The notes under the pieces: generated by a model
What the model saw: only the letters and a program-made list of their open reading frames with translations
The model's database searches: none
What the model was told of the DNA's origin: nothing
Program-made: the position numbers and the translations under genes
From: Hepsetus odoe
Taxonomy: Eukaryota; Chordata; Actinopteri; Characiformes; Hepsetidae
Length of the DNA stretch: 64,000 nucleotides
Assembly (NCBI GenBank): GCA_017165825.1
Contig: CM029368.1
Coordinates: 32,134,100 to 32,198,099, forward strand
Direction of reading: 5' to 3'
Part shown: positions 49,874-61,519 of the stretch, piece by piece
Layout of the letters: each line of letters begins with the position of its first letter
Position numbering within the stretch: position 1 is the stretch's first letter

Positions 49874-50103
49874 TGTCATGTTTACAAGGAGAGGCACAAG
49901 CGCGTGGCAGACTTTAGGGTTCTTTAATCTGATCGACACAATGGTCCTTAGAAACAAAACAGTGAACAGGCGATACTGGGTCGGGCTGACAAACCTTAAG
50001 TGCCTGGCAGACCAAGTGCGGGGGATTGGGTGGGATTAATGAGTGGTTGGATTCCGGGGACTGGGACCGTGGCCATGGCTGGGGTTCGGTGGTCACCGTG
50101 ACA
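49874..50103. mobile_element. candidate solo LTR with 5-bp target duplication
   Basis: A 230-base block begins TGTCATG and ends CGTGACA. It is flanked on both sides by GCTAT (49869-49873 and 50104-50108). TG...CA ends with a 5-base duplication are the signature of LTR element integration. The block is GC-richer than its surroundings. No internal retroviral-type coding region is present. A short-TIR DNA element is the alternative. Confidence 0.6.
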
Positions 50104-50521
50104 GCTATTGTTAGTTATTACTTGATGTTTATTTGTGCTGTTTATTTTCACTGTCTTGACTGAGCATCACTGAAGGTTATAGCAAATGAAATAAGGCTAA
50201 TTATTAGTCAAATTATTAGGTCATTAAAAAAAAGAATGTTGCTAAGCTAAGGTAGCTAGGGTGTTGCTTCTGATTGTTTGGGTGTCCCATTTAGTTGCTA
50301 GGTTGTTGCTGTGGTGTTTCGGGTGGTTGTTAGTATGGACGATTGGTGCTGTTTCAATCTGTAGGTTCCAATAGTACTCTTAAGTGGCACTACTTTACTG
50401 TATGAACAAATGTATTAGGACACAACTCTTAATCTTTGAATTCATTGAGTTTTCAAGCCACAACCAGTGTCACAGGTGTAAGTCAACTTATTCATATAGT
50501 GAAAATTGGTAAAGACTAAAT

Positions 50522-50716
50522 GAAGTGAAGGTGACTATTCTTCTCATTGCACAGTCACAGCGAAACACAACAAAATTGGACCTCTGCATTTAACCCATGC
50601 AGCAGATATGAAAGCACCTAAGGAGCAGTGACAGTACCTTACCTACTGGTGCTGGTTTGAACCCACAATCTTTCTATCCTGTAACCAACTCCCTAACCAT
50701 TAGGCCACCGCTGCCT
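50522..50716 (-). mobile_element. tRNA-derived SINE, family A, copy 6
   Basis: The + strand begins gaagtgaaggtgactattct and contains ggacctctgcatttaaccca. It ends with the head (aactccctaaccattaggcc, accgctgcc). Internal deletions have removed the caagggtacctcag block. Confidence 0.85.
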
Positions 50717-50739
50717 CAAAATGCTACAGAAGAGCTCAA

Positions 50740-51655
50740 TCTCATCAACCCTGGTACTGTCCTTGAATGCCACTTCTGCAATCTTTCCATTTTTGAGATT
50801 TTTTTTCCTGCAAGGTATGCCAGATATGTACTGCAAGTGGTATTATTGCAAAGTGGAAGCATTTAGGAACAAAAGAAGGTGGCATGTAAAATGACACAGC
50901 AAGATTACTGAGTAAGCACTAATAGTGCGTGAAAGGCCTTAACCTCAGCAAAAAAACTGCAGAAAAGCTGCAAGCAAGTCTCACATCACCAACCACAATG
51001 TCAACATTAAATGCAGAGATGTAATGCATGCCGCCATTGGACTCTAGAGGACTGGAGATGTGTTCCATGGAGTTTCTCTTAATAGATATGTTTTTTGTGG
51101 ATAAGGTTTTGCGGATGATATGGAGAATGTTACCAGACTGACTTCATTGTACTAAATGTAGTTTGCTGAAGGAGGGATAGTGGTATGGGATTGTTTTTCA
51201 GAGGTTTGCCTTCTTTGTTCCAGTGAAGGGAAAGCTTCAGAAAATATCTCTCAAAAAAATGTTTCAGCACACCTAAACAATTTTTTCCAACTTTGTGGAA
51301 ACAGTTTGTTGAAGGGTCTTTTCTCTTCCCATATAAATTCCATTTCTCAAAGCAAGGTTCACAAATACATGGTTAGGTGGTGTAGAGGAACCTGACTGGC
51401 CTGAAATAGAAAAGAACTAGCCTGAACTGGAAAAGGGATCACAAGATAGACCTTCTTGTCCAAAATCAATGCCTGACCTCTCAAATGCTCCTCTGAATGA
51501 AAAGGGCAAAATAAATCCCATAGACACAATCCAAAATATTATAGAAAATCCTGAGGCCACCCCAGAAGTGTGAAAGCTGTTATTGCTGCTAAGGGGCACC
51601 ACCTCCATATCGATGCATATGGTTTTAAAATGGAATGTCATGAAAGTAGGTTCAT
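50740..51655 (+). pseudogene. Tc1-type element family Z, decayed transposase
   Basis: Blocks in transposase order: gccattggactctagaggac, ttgcggatgatatggagaat, gagggatagtggtatgggat (the M-V-W-x-C-F segment), aactttgtggaaacagtttg, aggaacctgactggcctgaa (the D-W-P segment) and a tail gtgaaagctgttattgctgc through atatggttttaaaatggaat. Stops and indels break the frame. A SINE lies immediately 5'. It is distinct from families X and Y. Confidence 0.78.
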
Positions 51656-51675
51656 CCTATTTGCTTTCCTAAACT

Positions 51676-51896
51676 GAAAGTGAAAAAATGAAAGTGACCA
51701 TTCTTTTCATTGTGAGTACACGGCACAACACACAGTGAACCACAACAAAATTACACCTCTGCTTTTTGCCCATACACACAAAGACATGCAGCATTGGGGC
51801 AGCTATTAAAACCATAAAAAATATCTCACAGGCAACCTACTGGTAAGGGATTTGAACATACAATCTTCCAATCTAGAGGCCAACTTCCTAACCACT
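51676..51896 (-). mobile_element. tRNA-derived SINE, family A, copy 7
   Basis: The + strand begins gaaagtgaaaaaatgaaagt and contains cacagtgaaccacaacaaaa and acaggcaacctactggtaag. It ends where the head should follow (cttcctaaccactggggcag), but the head is replaced by a + strand head; see the adjacent palindrome. Confidence 0.8.
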
Positions 51897-52012
51897 GGGG
51901 CAGCGGTGGCCTAGTGGTTTCGCAAGGGTACCTTAGGCCAACCTACTGGTGAGGGAATCAAACCCACAATCTTCTAGGGCCAACTCCCTAACCACTAGGC
52001 CACCGCTGCCCC
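51897..52012. repeat. SINE-head palindrome (foldback of two family A heads)
   Basis: A + strand head (51897-51919, ggggcagcggtggcctagtg) faces a - strand head (51991-52012, ccactaggccaccgctgccc). About 70 bases of inverted SINE body lie between them. The two arms pair over about 22 bases. Confidence 0.85.
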
Positions 52013-52095
52013 AGCTTTAATAGTTCCTATGTAGTAATATGGTAGTTCTTTTGTTTGACCACTACTTCCAAAATGTATAAATAAAAATGTGCTAG

Positions 52096-52280
52096 GGTTG
52101 GTGGTGACCTAGTGGTAGGATAGTTGCCTATGGACCAAGTAGTCAAAGGTTTGCGTCCCACCTCTAGCACTACTACCCTTGGGATCCTGAGCAAGACCCT
52201 TAAACCCAAGTTGCTCTAGGGAGGCTATCCCTGCAATTAGGAAATGGAAGTCACTCTGGATAAGAGCATCTGCTAAAAAT
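52096..52280 (+). mobile_element. tRNA-derived SINE, family B
   Basis: Head ggtggtgacctagtggtagg, box-B-like aggtttgcgtcccacctct, body ctgagcaagacccttaaacc, tail tctggataagagcatctgct. Confidence 0.87.
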
Positions 52281-53177
52281 GTTTTATAGGACCAACAATC
52301 AATTCCTGTTTTATTAAATGACATATGTGAGTGAAATGTCACCACATAAAGGTTCTGTTTTCACTTAACTGTAAAAATCTAAAAACCCTTTATATTGTGA
52401 ATGCAGGGGTGGTCCACCTTCATTACATCCTTTTCTGATTGTTTACCAAAATATCAAGAAGTTATGCCAGTTCCATAACCAGGAAATTCTCCTCCTTATT
52501 CTCCCTGTTCTCACTCTATTTCCGGCATTATTTTTCTTGTTTTTTTTCCCCGCTGCTACAGACTCCAGCAGGGCCGGGTGTTTTTTGCCATGTGGTGCTT
52601 TGGTGAAAGAGACATCTATAAATACCAGTGCTGCTTCCTCCTGGGCCTTTGCTTATCCCTGCCCAGGAGTGCAAGCAGGGAGCCAAGTCTCTCTGAGGTG
52701 CCCAGTGCTTTTACAGGCCCAGAAAGTTGCGATCAGGTTTCTGTTGGGTTAGTATTTTGGTAATTGATCATTCTCTTTGCTTGGCATCCAAATGGAAGAT
52801 TGTGCTTTTAAGATGCACTTTTTAATGTCCAGTAACAGTGAAGCAGGTTTTTGGTGTTTGTTAGAGTAGTTGTAAGTTGTAAGTTGGGGCCGTTTCGCTA
52901 CCGGATTAAAGCAGTGGCAAACGTGCTAGAAAGTCCTGGCTGATAATATGAATTTTGTAATGATTCTTTAAGCTTTTCAGTATTTTTGCCAAACGCTTTA
53001 AGGAGTTCTCCAGCTTTTTTCAAGTTTATCTCTGTATATTTTACAAGGCCTGTCACTAAGGATAGTAACTTGTTGATTCAAACAAACTGTTGATTTAAAT
53101 TACACTTTAAATAGAAGCAGATGCTAAAACTGTTCATACTCATAGAAGGCTGCCTAATTAGTGCCTAATTTAGTGCC

Positions 53178-53352
53178 ACGGTGGTGGTCTAGCAGTAGAG
53201 TACTTGCCTATGGACATAGAACCGTTCAAATCCCACTTCTGGCACTACCACCACTGGATCCCTGAGCAAGACCCTTAACCCTGAAACCTTGTTATTAGGT
53301 AATAGAAGTCACTCTGGATAAGAGTGTCTGCTAAATGCTGCAAATGTAAATG
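53178..53352 (+). mobile_element. tRNA-derived SINE, family B
   Basis: Head ggtggtggtctagcagtaga, box-B-like cgttcaaatcccacttctgg, body ctgagcaagacccttaaccc, tail gataagagtgtctgctaaat then gctgcaaatgtaaatg. It lies about 900 bases from the previous copy in the same orientation. Confidence 0.87.
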
Positions 53353-53629
53353 TCATCAACTGCCAACAGTTCCTGAATTAATCCCTTAATTTCTGCGTTT
53401 CCTATAAAAAAAGAAAAGATTTATAAGGTGCCAATCGTTTATTCAAATCAAAGGGATTTCACCTACAGTGTCTGATGACATCTAAAACACAAACACATTC
53501 AATATCATATCTGACTAGTCACAAGTGCAAGGCAGTCAAAGAATTAAAAAATAATATGAACAGACTTAAGGCAGCAAGAAGCTGTGAGACTAGCATGAAA
53601 TGTGGGTACAATGTTCAACTCCCTTCCTC

Positions 53630-53682
53630 CCTCTCTCTCTCTCTCTCTCTCTGTCCCTGTCTATGTCTGTTTCTCTCTCTCT
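53630..53682. repeat. (CT)n microsatellite
   Basis: CT core interrupted by a tgtccctgtctatgtctgtt block. Confidence 0.9.
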
Positions 53683-54099
53683 AGCTGAGTCACCCCTACC
53701 ACGTCGCTGCTAAGGAACAGTCGGCCTCACAACAGCGTCTCCATGGCGACCCTGGGGGGAAGGTCACAATCTGCATGGCTTGGAATGTTTGAAGGTCTAG
53801 AGGAAAGCCATGCTAACAGATCTGCACCACTTACTTGCCCTTTGTCCTGTCTGGCCCTTTTGGCTTTGGCTTCATTTCTATCCCTCAATAACTAATCGCA
53901 ACTGTTTAAGTTTTCCTGGATCTCCAGCAATTGCAATTAAATAAAATTAGAATCTTTCACTGGCAAAAGATTAATAAGAACATAAAAATGTGTACTCATA
54001 ATGGCTCTTCAGGCAGAAGAGACAAAGAGGGTGTAGAAAAATGAAAATGGAAAAAGTAAGTAGAATGTGCATTGAGTGGCAGGCAAGAAGGGCTTGGGT

Positions 54100-54260
54100 G
54101 AAATCAGCAGTGTTAAGGCTAACACATTAATGTTTTATCAGCACTGAGTCTAATTAACGGCAGCCCCGCTGCCTGCATTATCTACCATGTGTCTGGAGCT
54201 AGATCATCTGCCCACAGGAGCCAGCAGGAAGCTGCAGATGGCTTGATTCTTCATAAAACC
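54100..54260. promoter_or_regulatory. candidate conserved non-coding element (unverified)
   Basis: A repeat-free stretch of higher complexity than its surroundings, containing ctaattaacgg (homeodomain-type core), cagatg and catctg E-boxes and gattctt. I infer possible regulatory function only from composition and motif density; conservation was not tested. Confidence 0.25.
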
Positions 54261-54444
54261 ATTCCTTCAAGTATGCTTTTAACAATATAAGGTGTTTTTC
54301 TTTGGCTATGTAAGTTTATTGTGTGAAATAAAACATGACAAATCATCCATATTTGTGATTTCGGAAAACTACATGACTTCAAATTTTGGCTGAACAGTTC
54401 CTTTAATGAATGATTTTTCTAAATGGAAAGCAAAATAGTTTATT

Positions 54445-54967
54445 CTGTGGAACCTCCATGAATCTTGCTAGTTTATCCAGTACATCCCACAAACCCTGAA
54501 GGTTTGAGGTCTTGAGAAGTTAGGATGAAGGCTTGTACAATATTTAGGAAGGAAGGTACGTGTCAAAGAAACATTCATGCGAATGTCAGGACACAATCCA
54601 TCTTGGATCAACCTGGTTCCATCTCTTTCCAGTCAAGCTATCCATACACACCTTTTCTTGTAAAAGAAACTGTACAACAACAATACAAAAATAGTGTGAA
54701 TTTTAAATGCACCCTCCTTTTGCTCCATGATCCAGATCTGATGCTCATTGCCCATTTACTAGGTGTTTTGACACATAACTCATAAGCATATAAATATCCT
54801 TCTTTGTGTTTCATATGAAATTAGTCAAATAAATTAGCACACATTTTATCTTGTATATAGCAACCTGTATGTCCTGACTGGAAAATTTCTCATTGGGAGT
54901 TTTTAGACCTTAACATTTTTTGCTTCCAAAAGTGTATGCAGATCTTTCTTTAGGTTGCACAGAGTTT
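54445..54967 (-). pseudogene. Tc1 family X fragment, donor of an inverted copy
   Basis: On the + strand, tatccagtacatcccacaaa, ggtacgtgtcaaagaaacat, cttgtaaaagaaactgt and tgctccatgatccagatctg follow the order of family X, whose transposase is on the reverse strand. Positions 54594-54967 are repeated inverted at 56082-56455. The frame at 54525-54785 is a by-product of this repeat, not a gene. Confidence 0.7.
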
Positions 54968-55617
54968 GACATGGTCTATGACACAGTCCTCTAATTTACA
55001 ACTGCTTTTTGAATAACAGCCTGCTGTCTGAAATGGCTGCATGTAGGTTTGCTCTTTTTTATTGCTCACAATCAAGTCCTAAAACACATGGCCAAGCCTG
55101 ATCCCCAGTAAATTTAAAAACTGTTCACAATAAGCATTGTTTTTTACTGAATAAAAACAAATGCCTCGGTATTGCTGCCTTAGACCATTCTTGCACTTTT
55201 TTGTTCTGAATGAATCATTTTTCCCCAAGTCAAAGCAATGCTCCAAAATAGCAGAACAGCTGTAACACTTCTGAAATTTTCTAAAAGATCTGTTGTAATG
55301 CTTTTTGTTATACGTATGGCTGTATTTTTTGCTCTTATCTATTTTTATGTGCCACAGACTTTCTAAAATAGCCTCATTACATTTCAGCTAAGGGTTTGGT
55401 TACATGACAAAAAAGTTTAAAACAGAGAAAACCATGTTATTATCTCATTAAGACCATGATTTACCTTATTATAACATTATTTACCATCTTTTATTTAAAA
55501 TAGCATCTGTTCTTTATATTACATGTGTCCTTTGATGAATCAATAATTTATACAAAAGGTTCCAAAATTACTTTTCCTGTAAAGACTGTTTTTAAAAGAT
55601 ACAAGGTGTTAAATTGA

Positions 55618-55619
<2 letters not shown>

Positions 55620-55666
<47 letters not shown>

Positions 55667-55694
55667 CTCTCTCTTTCTCACTCACGCTCTCTCT
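55620..55694. repeat. (CT)n microsatellite
   Basis: About 22 perfect CT units are followed by ctcatt- and ctcacg-interrupted units. It abuts a short (TA)n and then the Tc1 element at 55714. Confidence 0.95.
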
Positions 55695-55713
55695 AATAAA
55701 ATTATATATATAT

Positions 55714-56565
55714 ATGCTTTCAGAAATATAAATAATGATTGTTTATTTTGATCAATTTACAAAATGCAAAGTGAGCGAACAAAAGAAAAATCTAAATCAA
55801 ATCAATATTTGGTGTGACCAACCTTTGCCTTCAAAACAGCATCAAATCTTCTAGGTACACTTGCACACATTTTTTGAAGGAACTCGGCTGGTAGGTTGTT
55901 CCAAACATGACTGTGTTTCAACCTCTGTGTGACATTGATGATCATCAGCACCTGACTGGTAAAATTGGTTGATCATACACCGACTATAATCCTACAAAAT
56001 CCCTGACTTTGTGCAAGTGTACCTAGAAGAACTGATGCTGGTTTGAAGGAAAAAGGTAGTAACACCTGTGCAACCTAAAGAAAACTCTGTGCAACCTAAA
56101 GAAAGATCTGCATACACTTTTGGAAGCAAAAAATGTTAAGGTCTAAAAACTCCCAATGAGAAATTGTCCAGTCAGGACATACAGGTTGCTATATACAAGA
56201 TAAAATGTGTGCTAATTTATTTGACTAATTTCATATGAAACACAAAGAAGGATATTTATATGCTTATGAGTTATGTGTCAAAACACCTAGTAAATGGGCA
56301 ATGAGCATCAGATCTAGATCATGGAGCAAAAGGAGGGTGCATTTAAAATTCACACTATTTTTGTATTGTTGTTGTACAGTTTCTTTTACAAGAAAAGGTG
56401 TGTATGGATAGCTTGACTGGAAAGAGATGGAACCAGGTTGATCCAAGATGGATTGATTTAGATTTCTCTTTTGTTCATTCACTGCATTTTGTTGATTGAT
56501 GAAAAAAATTATTAACACTTCCATTTCTGAAAGCATTCTTTGTTTACAGCATTTTTTCACACCTC
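55714..56565. mobile_element. palindromic Tc1 family Y element with filler insert
   Basis: Same family as 9086-9590. The left arm starts gctttcagaaatataaataa. At about 55805-55905 it encodes, on the reverse strand, the transposase C-terminus (VWNNLPAEFLQKMCASVPRR). At about 56017-56062 the + strand encodes the same C-terminus (LCASVPRRTDAGLK). The right arm (56456-56565) is the normal 3' end through tttgtttacagcattttttc. Both outermost ends with the cagtactg terminus are missing. The centre is interrupted by the 374-base copy of 54594-54967. No catalytic core is present. Confidence 0.82.
56082..56455 (-). repeat. 374-bp inverted copy of 54594-54967
   Basis: The reverse complement of 54594-54967 matches over 374 bases with about two substitutions and no gaps that I can see. 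It lies inside the Tc1 element above. The junctions are described in the findings. Confidence 0.92.
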
Positions 56566-56574
56566 TTGGTTAGT

Positions 56575-59500
56575 TTCAAAGCAGTTCTCTGTAAATTGTT
56601 TCTTTAGATTTCAGAATTAATCCTGCCACTTTCATCATGAGTCATATCATCAATAAAAAAATCCTGAGTCTGTTTCAGATGCAGCCATGCAAGCCCAAGT
56701 CATCACACTATCGCCACTGTGCTGCACAGATGAGATTATCTGTTTTGGACCATGAGCATATCCCTTCTTCACCTTTAAGAATGACCTATGTATACATATG
56801 AAAATGGCACTGTTTCATGTGCTGGTGGGGAAACTGAATATAAACAAATAAAGATATTGTAAAAGATATAATCCCGTCTCATCCAGTCCAGACCTCACAT
56901 TCAGGGGCCCTAAGATTTTTACATTCATGTAAATTCAATAAGGATGAACAACACATGAATCAAAAAGCAACAGAGAAGCAAAAAAGAATGTAAGCAAGAT
57001 ATCTGACTCCCTTTAGACATATTTGCAAGCCTTGGCCTCCTTTTCCCAGATGATCAACATATTATCCTGTAATTATTTCATCAGCACTTTAGTCTACAGG
57101 GCAAGGCAGAGCACGTTAAGAACGTAAGGATAGATGCTTAGCTCATTTTCCTGTAACAGTGGTTTGAAAATATTTCGGATTTCTAAAGAGCTTGTGATAC
57201 ACACTGGGTGGAGTTCAAGAGATTCATGAGGCTGACCTAAATTTAACAGTTACCAAATAAAATGATAAAATGCTAAATATTTCAATTCATACGCATTTCA
57301 GCTCAAACCAAGTGCATCATTTAATAACTCACAGTCCACCTGCAAATGTGCTACTTCGCAGAAATTGTTTTCCATAACACTGTTAAAAAAACAATATAAT
57401 TTAGCATAAATCGGAAGCTTATACATTTCTGAAAATTAGATGTCTATGAAGGGTCACATGGGATTGAGGTGGGCTATAGTTTTTATGTTGTTTAAAAGCA
57501 CAAAATCTGGCCAACTTATTTAGTCCTGACTGGATACAGCAAGCTCCGTCTACCTCAGTAGCTTAACATTTTCCACTGGAAAAGTCCGCCTCATGTAACA
57601 GCTTTAAACCAACAGAGCAGTGAGAGGTGAGAAAGTACAAACTTAATAAAACTGAGCTACAGTTTTTAAATATGATGAAATCGGAGATTAGCAGCATTCT
57701 GTAAAGCTTGGCCAAAATTTCAACACAGCTGGGAAAGAACATCTGTAAAGGCAGCATGAATTGCCCAGTTTGATTCATCTGCATGCATTAAGATGACTCT
57801 ATTTCTCCAATATCTCCAGCCCCCAAATGCCTCTCTCTGTCTCTAAATATCTCTCTCTCTTTTGTGACTCTTGTCTCTCAGTATGGACAGGGTGGGGGAG
57901 GAGGCATTCTGAGAAGCAACGCTCTAACACACAAGCACACACACATATGCACACACACCCTTACTGTCTGGGAAAAAGACTGAGTGGCAGGCTAAGAGCA
58001 ATGCAGCATTGCACAATGCCACTGCAAAGTTCACTCTGTTCTGTGACATAAATAACCAGACTGTGTATATAGATAATACTTACAATATCAGAATTATACA
58101 ATGAAACAAAACATAAAATCCCAAGTAACTCAATGACAGCACAATAAGATCTGGGTCAAAGGACTCCAATATTAATTAAGATGGGTGTGTTTTACAAAAA
58201 AGCCATGAATTCAAATTAAATTCCATATTTGTTTTCTTATAATATAAGTCATTCAAAGACAGAATTGTTCATAGTCACTGAGGACTGAAGACTGAAGACT
58301 TCAACGCTCCTAAAGCTCCCTCAGAAAATTATTTCATTAAATGGTTAGGAATGACCTGTGTTGCCTGAGACACTGTTATCCAATAGTTTTGAAAAGGATT
58401 TGGCAAAAGTCTTTTCATAAAATCAATTCCTAGCAGGTGTTCAGTGTGTTATAAAGCTAAATATCCCCCTGTTTATAATAATGCCATTTTATCATAAATG
58501 GTGCCATGAAGACATGTACTGGTCATTCTGAGAAGTAGGTAAAAGGCTAAATTCTTATTCTAGACTTCACATCAACCCCTGGTTCCACCACCACTATTAA
58601 AGAAACTTGAATATGTGTCTCTACAATAATCCATTCACGTCAAAACTTGACACACTAACTTAATGTCTCAACAACTGAATTCTGTAGAAAGCTGTTGGTA
58701 ATTCTAGCACTGACAGCTGCAATGAGGCAAAACACATCATATTAATCACATGACTTTAAATCAGGTGATTTTGCACAAGATATGCAGCCGGTCACTGTGG
58801 AAGCAGACTGGTGTAGAGCCTCAATAATACAATCACACACTCAGAGTTTCTGCCTCAATGCACTGGGTAGTGCTGGCTTTTTCCCCAGTAGCTTTGCCAT
58901 ATGTTGCAGTGATGTGAGTAAAGCCACGCTGTACCGCCCAGTCTCCTCCTCTCCCACTTCTTAATGATGAGCTTAGCACAATACTCAAATGCGTACGTCA
59001 CCGGATTAGGCCTGACCATTAAAAGAAGGGGAATTTCACTGTTGTGTCACGCTTGCTGTGACAGCTTACTTCACGTAGCCTCCTTTATATATCCTTTTTT
59101 CCATATATGGTGAGGTCAATTATGTATATATGACTGAAATGGTTCATTTAACACCCAGTGCTATTCCATAAATTAGGGTATGGGTTAACCAGTATTTTCA
59201 GTTATATTAAACTAACTGACCAATCCATGCTCTTTGTTATTCATAGCTAATATTGTGGAATTTGACAAGCTTTACAGAAAGCTGAAAAATCACATTCATG
59301 CTAAAGAGAAAATTGACATTTTTTTTCTAAGTGAAAATAATAGCAGATGCTCAATAGGGCCCTGGCCATACTGAATCAGGGCCTTTGGCTACTTTGCTTT
59401 AACGGAATTAAATAATGTAATTAACTGGTCTCTTACAAGTGCTTACATTTCAAAGAAATCCTTCTATCTACTTTCTTTTAAAACAGCTCTAATTTTAGTT

Positions 59501-61515
59501 CAAATGTAAGGTGAAGTCATCAGTGTTGGTTGCAAACTATAATAATTGAAACTCCTTTCCCTTTTCACACCTCTCAACAGATACTACCGAAGAAAGAACT
59601 TAACTACTCACCATTACCTCCATGGACTGTTTATTGTTCTTAGCTAATTTTATTATTAAATAGATCTAACAAGTCAATGTTCCTGTAAGAGGACCTCTCT
59701 TTCTCAGAGGTACTTCAAACGGTATCTATTTTCTTTGTGTGTGGAATTGAATTAAAGCAAAAATGTCTGTTATTCCACTAGGAAGCAAAACTGAGTGCTA
59801 AACATTTTCATAGGTTATAGGCTATTGACAGATTGAACTAATGATGTGTATCTTCTCCAGCCTTTTTCCACAAAAGAAAAGTAAATTCACAAGGTTTTTT
59901 CAAGAAAATGAACCGGTCTCTGCATGTTCGCTGCGATAAGTGACAAGCCTTTGAGTAAAATTTGTTGCAATGCAACACAGAGAGGATACAATATTCTGCA
60001 CTGGTAAGGGCACCTGCGAACGGATCAAATAAACAGATAGCTGGCAGGCGGCAAGGAACAGCAGTCAGTTTTTAATCATACCAGGACATTAGAGATGCAG
60101 CTGTTCACCACATTTATTGCACATTAACAATGAATTGCATTCTGTCCATCTGTTCTGGCACCCATATACAGCAAGTGATGTATGTTCTATGTATAATGTG
60201 ATGTATCAGTTTGGGCATTCAGAACGTACTAATCCGATAAAAGACGATAGTCTAACACATTAAAAAGGCATTGTTGATGTGTGGTTGTCCCACTAAAATG
60301 GACCAAGTCTAATGTAGGCCATTATCTAAAATGATTTGACGTTCCTGGTAGGGGTAGGAGAGGATCAACAGCCTGTTATAATGCAGAAACATATATAATG
60401 TGATATGGTAGTCTTATACATTTGAAAAACTGATAAATAAATAGCTGGAAGCTAGGATGATATAAATAAAATAATTAGCATAATTATTAGATGTGTTCAG
60501 AATGAAGGACAGAGCTGTATCCGACATGCTTTAGAAAGCTGTGAATGATTGCAAATGAATGGCAAATAACAAAATGACTACCTAATAGTTCAAAAGTTAT
60601 GATGAAATCTTGAGGTGGATAACTATGGACGATCCTGGGATTTTATTTAATACTTTATTCCGCCTTGTACATGTAAATTTGTATCAGCCATCTACATCTT
60701 GTGTCTAGATTCTAAAATTAAAATCTACGTTGTATTTTGTATTACTGCACAACATAAAAAATTTGCAGTGTGACTGAAGTGTCCTCCACACAATTCAGAA
60801 CAGTAACCTCTGATCAGCCTCAAATGCCTGTATATCTCACAACATTTTTTTGTGGGCAGGAATCATTTGGTCCAAAACCAAAGGAAGCCTTGTCAGAGTG
60901 GTGTGACAGGCCCGTGTCTTGGATAACAGGAAACAACCAAAAGCCTCTCCCCTCCCCCAAACTCCTCTGCTGCCGCTGAGAACAGCATAGCAAGGGGTAC
61001 TGAGCAACACAGGAAGTCTAAGAAAGGCAGTGCCTACGTCATAATGGGTTAATTCAATTAAAATGGAAGCTTACGTTAAACTGAATGACAGAGAGAAAGA
61101 GAACAGATTTATTATAGACATTAATAAATGTATTTAATCTTAAAAGATGGTTTAATCTTTGCAATGGAGATGCCTTTTTTGAAGAGAGGTGTGTAAACAG
61201 CGATAGTTTCAAAACATAAATACAGTACATATATGAAAGAATCCGTGTGATTCCATGAAAATCAACACATTTACATACACCCATAACATTCTTTGACCTC
61301 TGACCTCTGTATTGTGATGAAAACCATATTATGATGATAACCATTACATTTAGTTCATGTCCAGAAATGATGACAAGAAGTTGAAAACACTAATTTTCGT
61401 GTTACAATGGTACCTGTCAATGAGTGGAAAATTACAGGCAGTAAAGAAAAAGTCAGTTCAAGTTAATGTTTTGGAAGGAGGAAAAATTTTAAATTGCAAG
61501 GAAAAACAGTGAACC
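56575..61515. other. non-coding stretch, nothing recognised
   Basis: No supported coding region or repeat family. A short degenerate CT tract (57830-57862) and short CA tracts (57930-57960) occur. Frames up to 96 codons lack any family signal. Confidence 0.5.
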
Positions 61516-61519
61516 TGTG

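Noticed and set aside
54525..54785. Matching open frames at 54525-54785 (+) and 56264-56560 (-) as a duplicated gene
   Set aside because: The shared residues come from the 374-bp inverted duplication of transposon sequence; the frame is antisense to the family X transposase.
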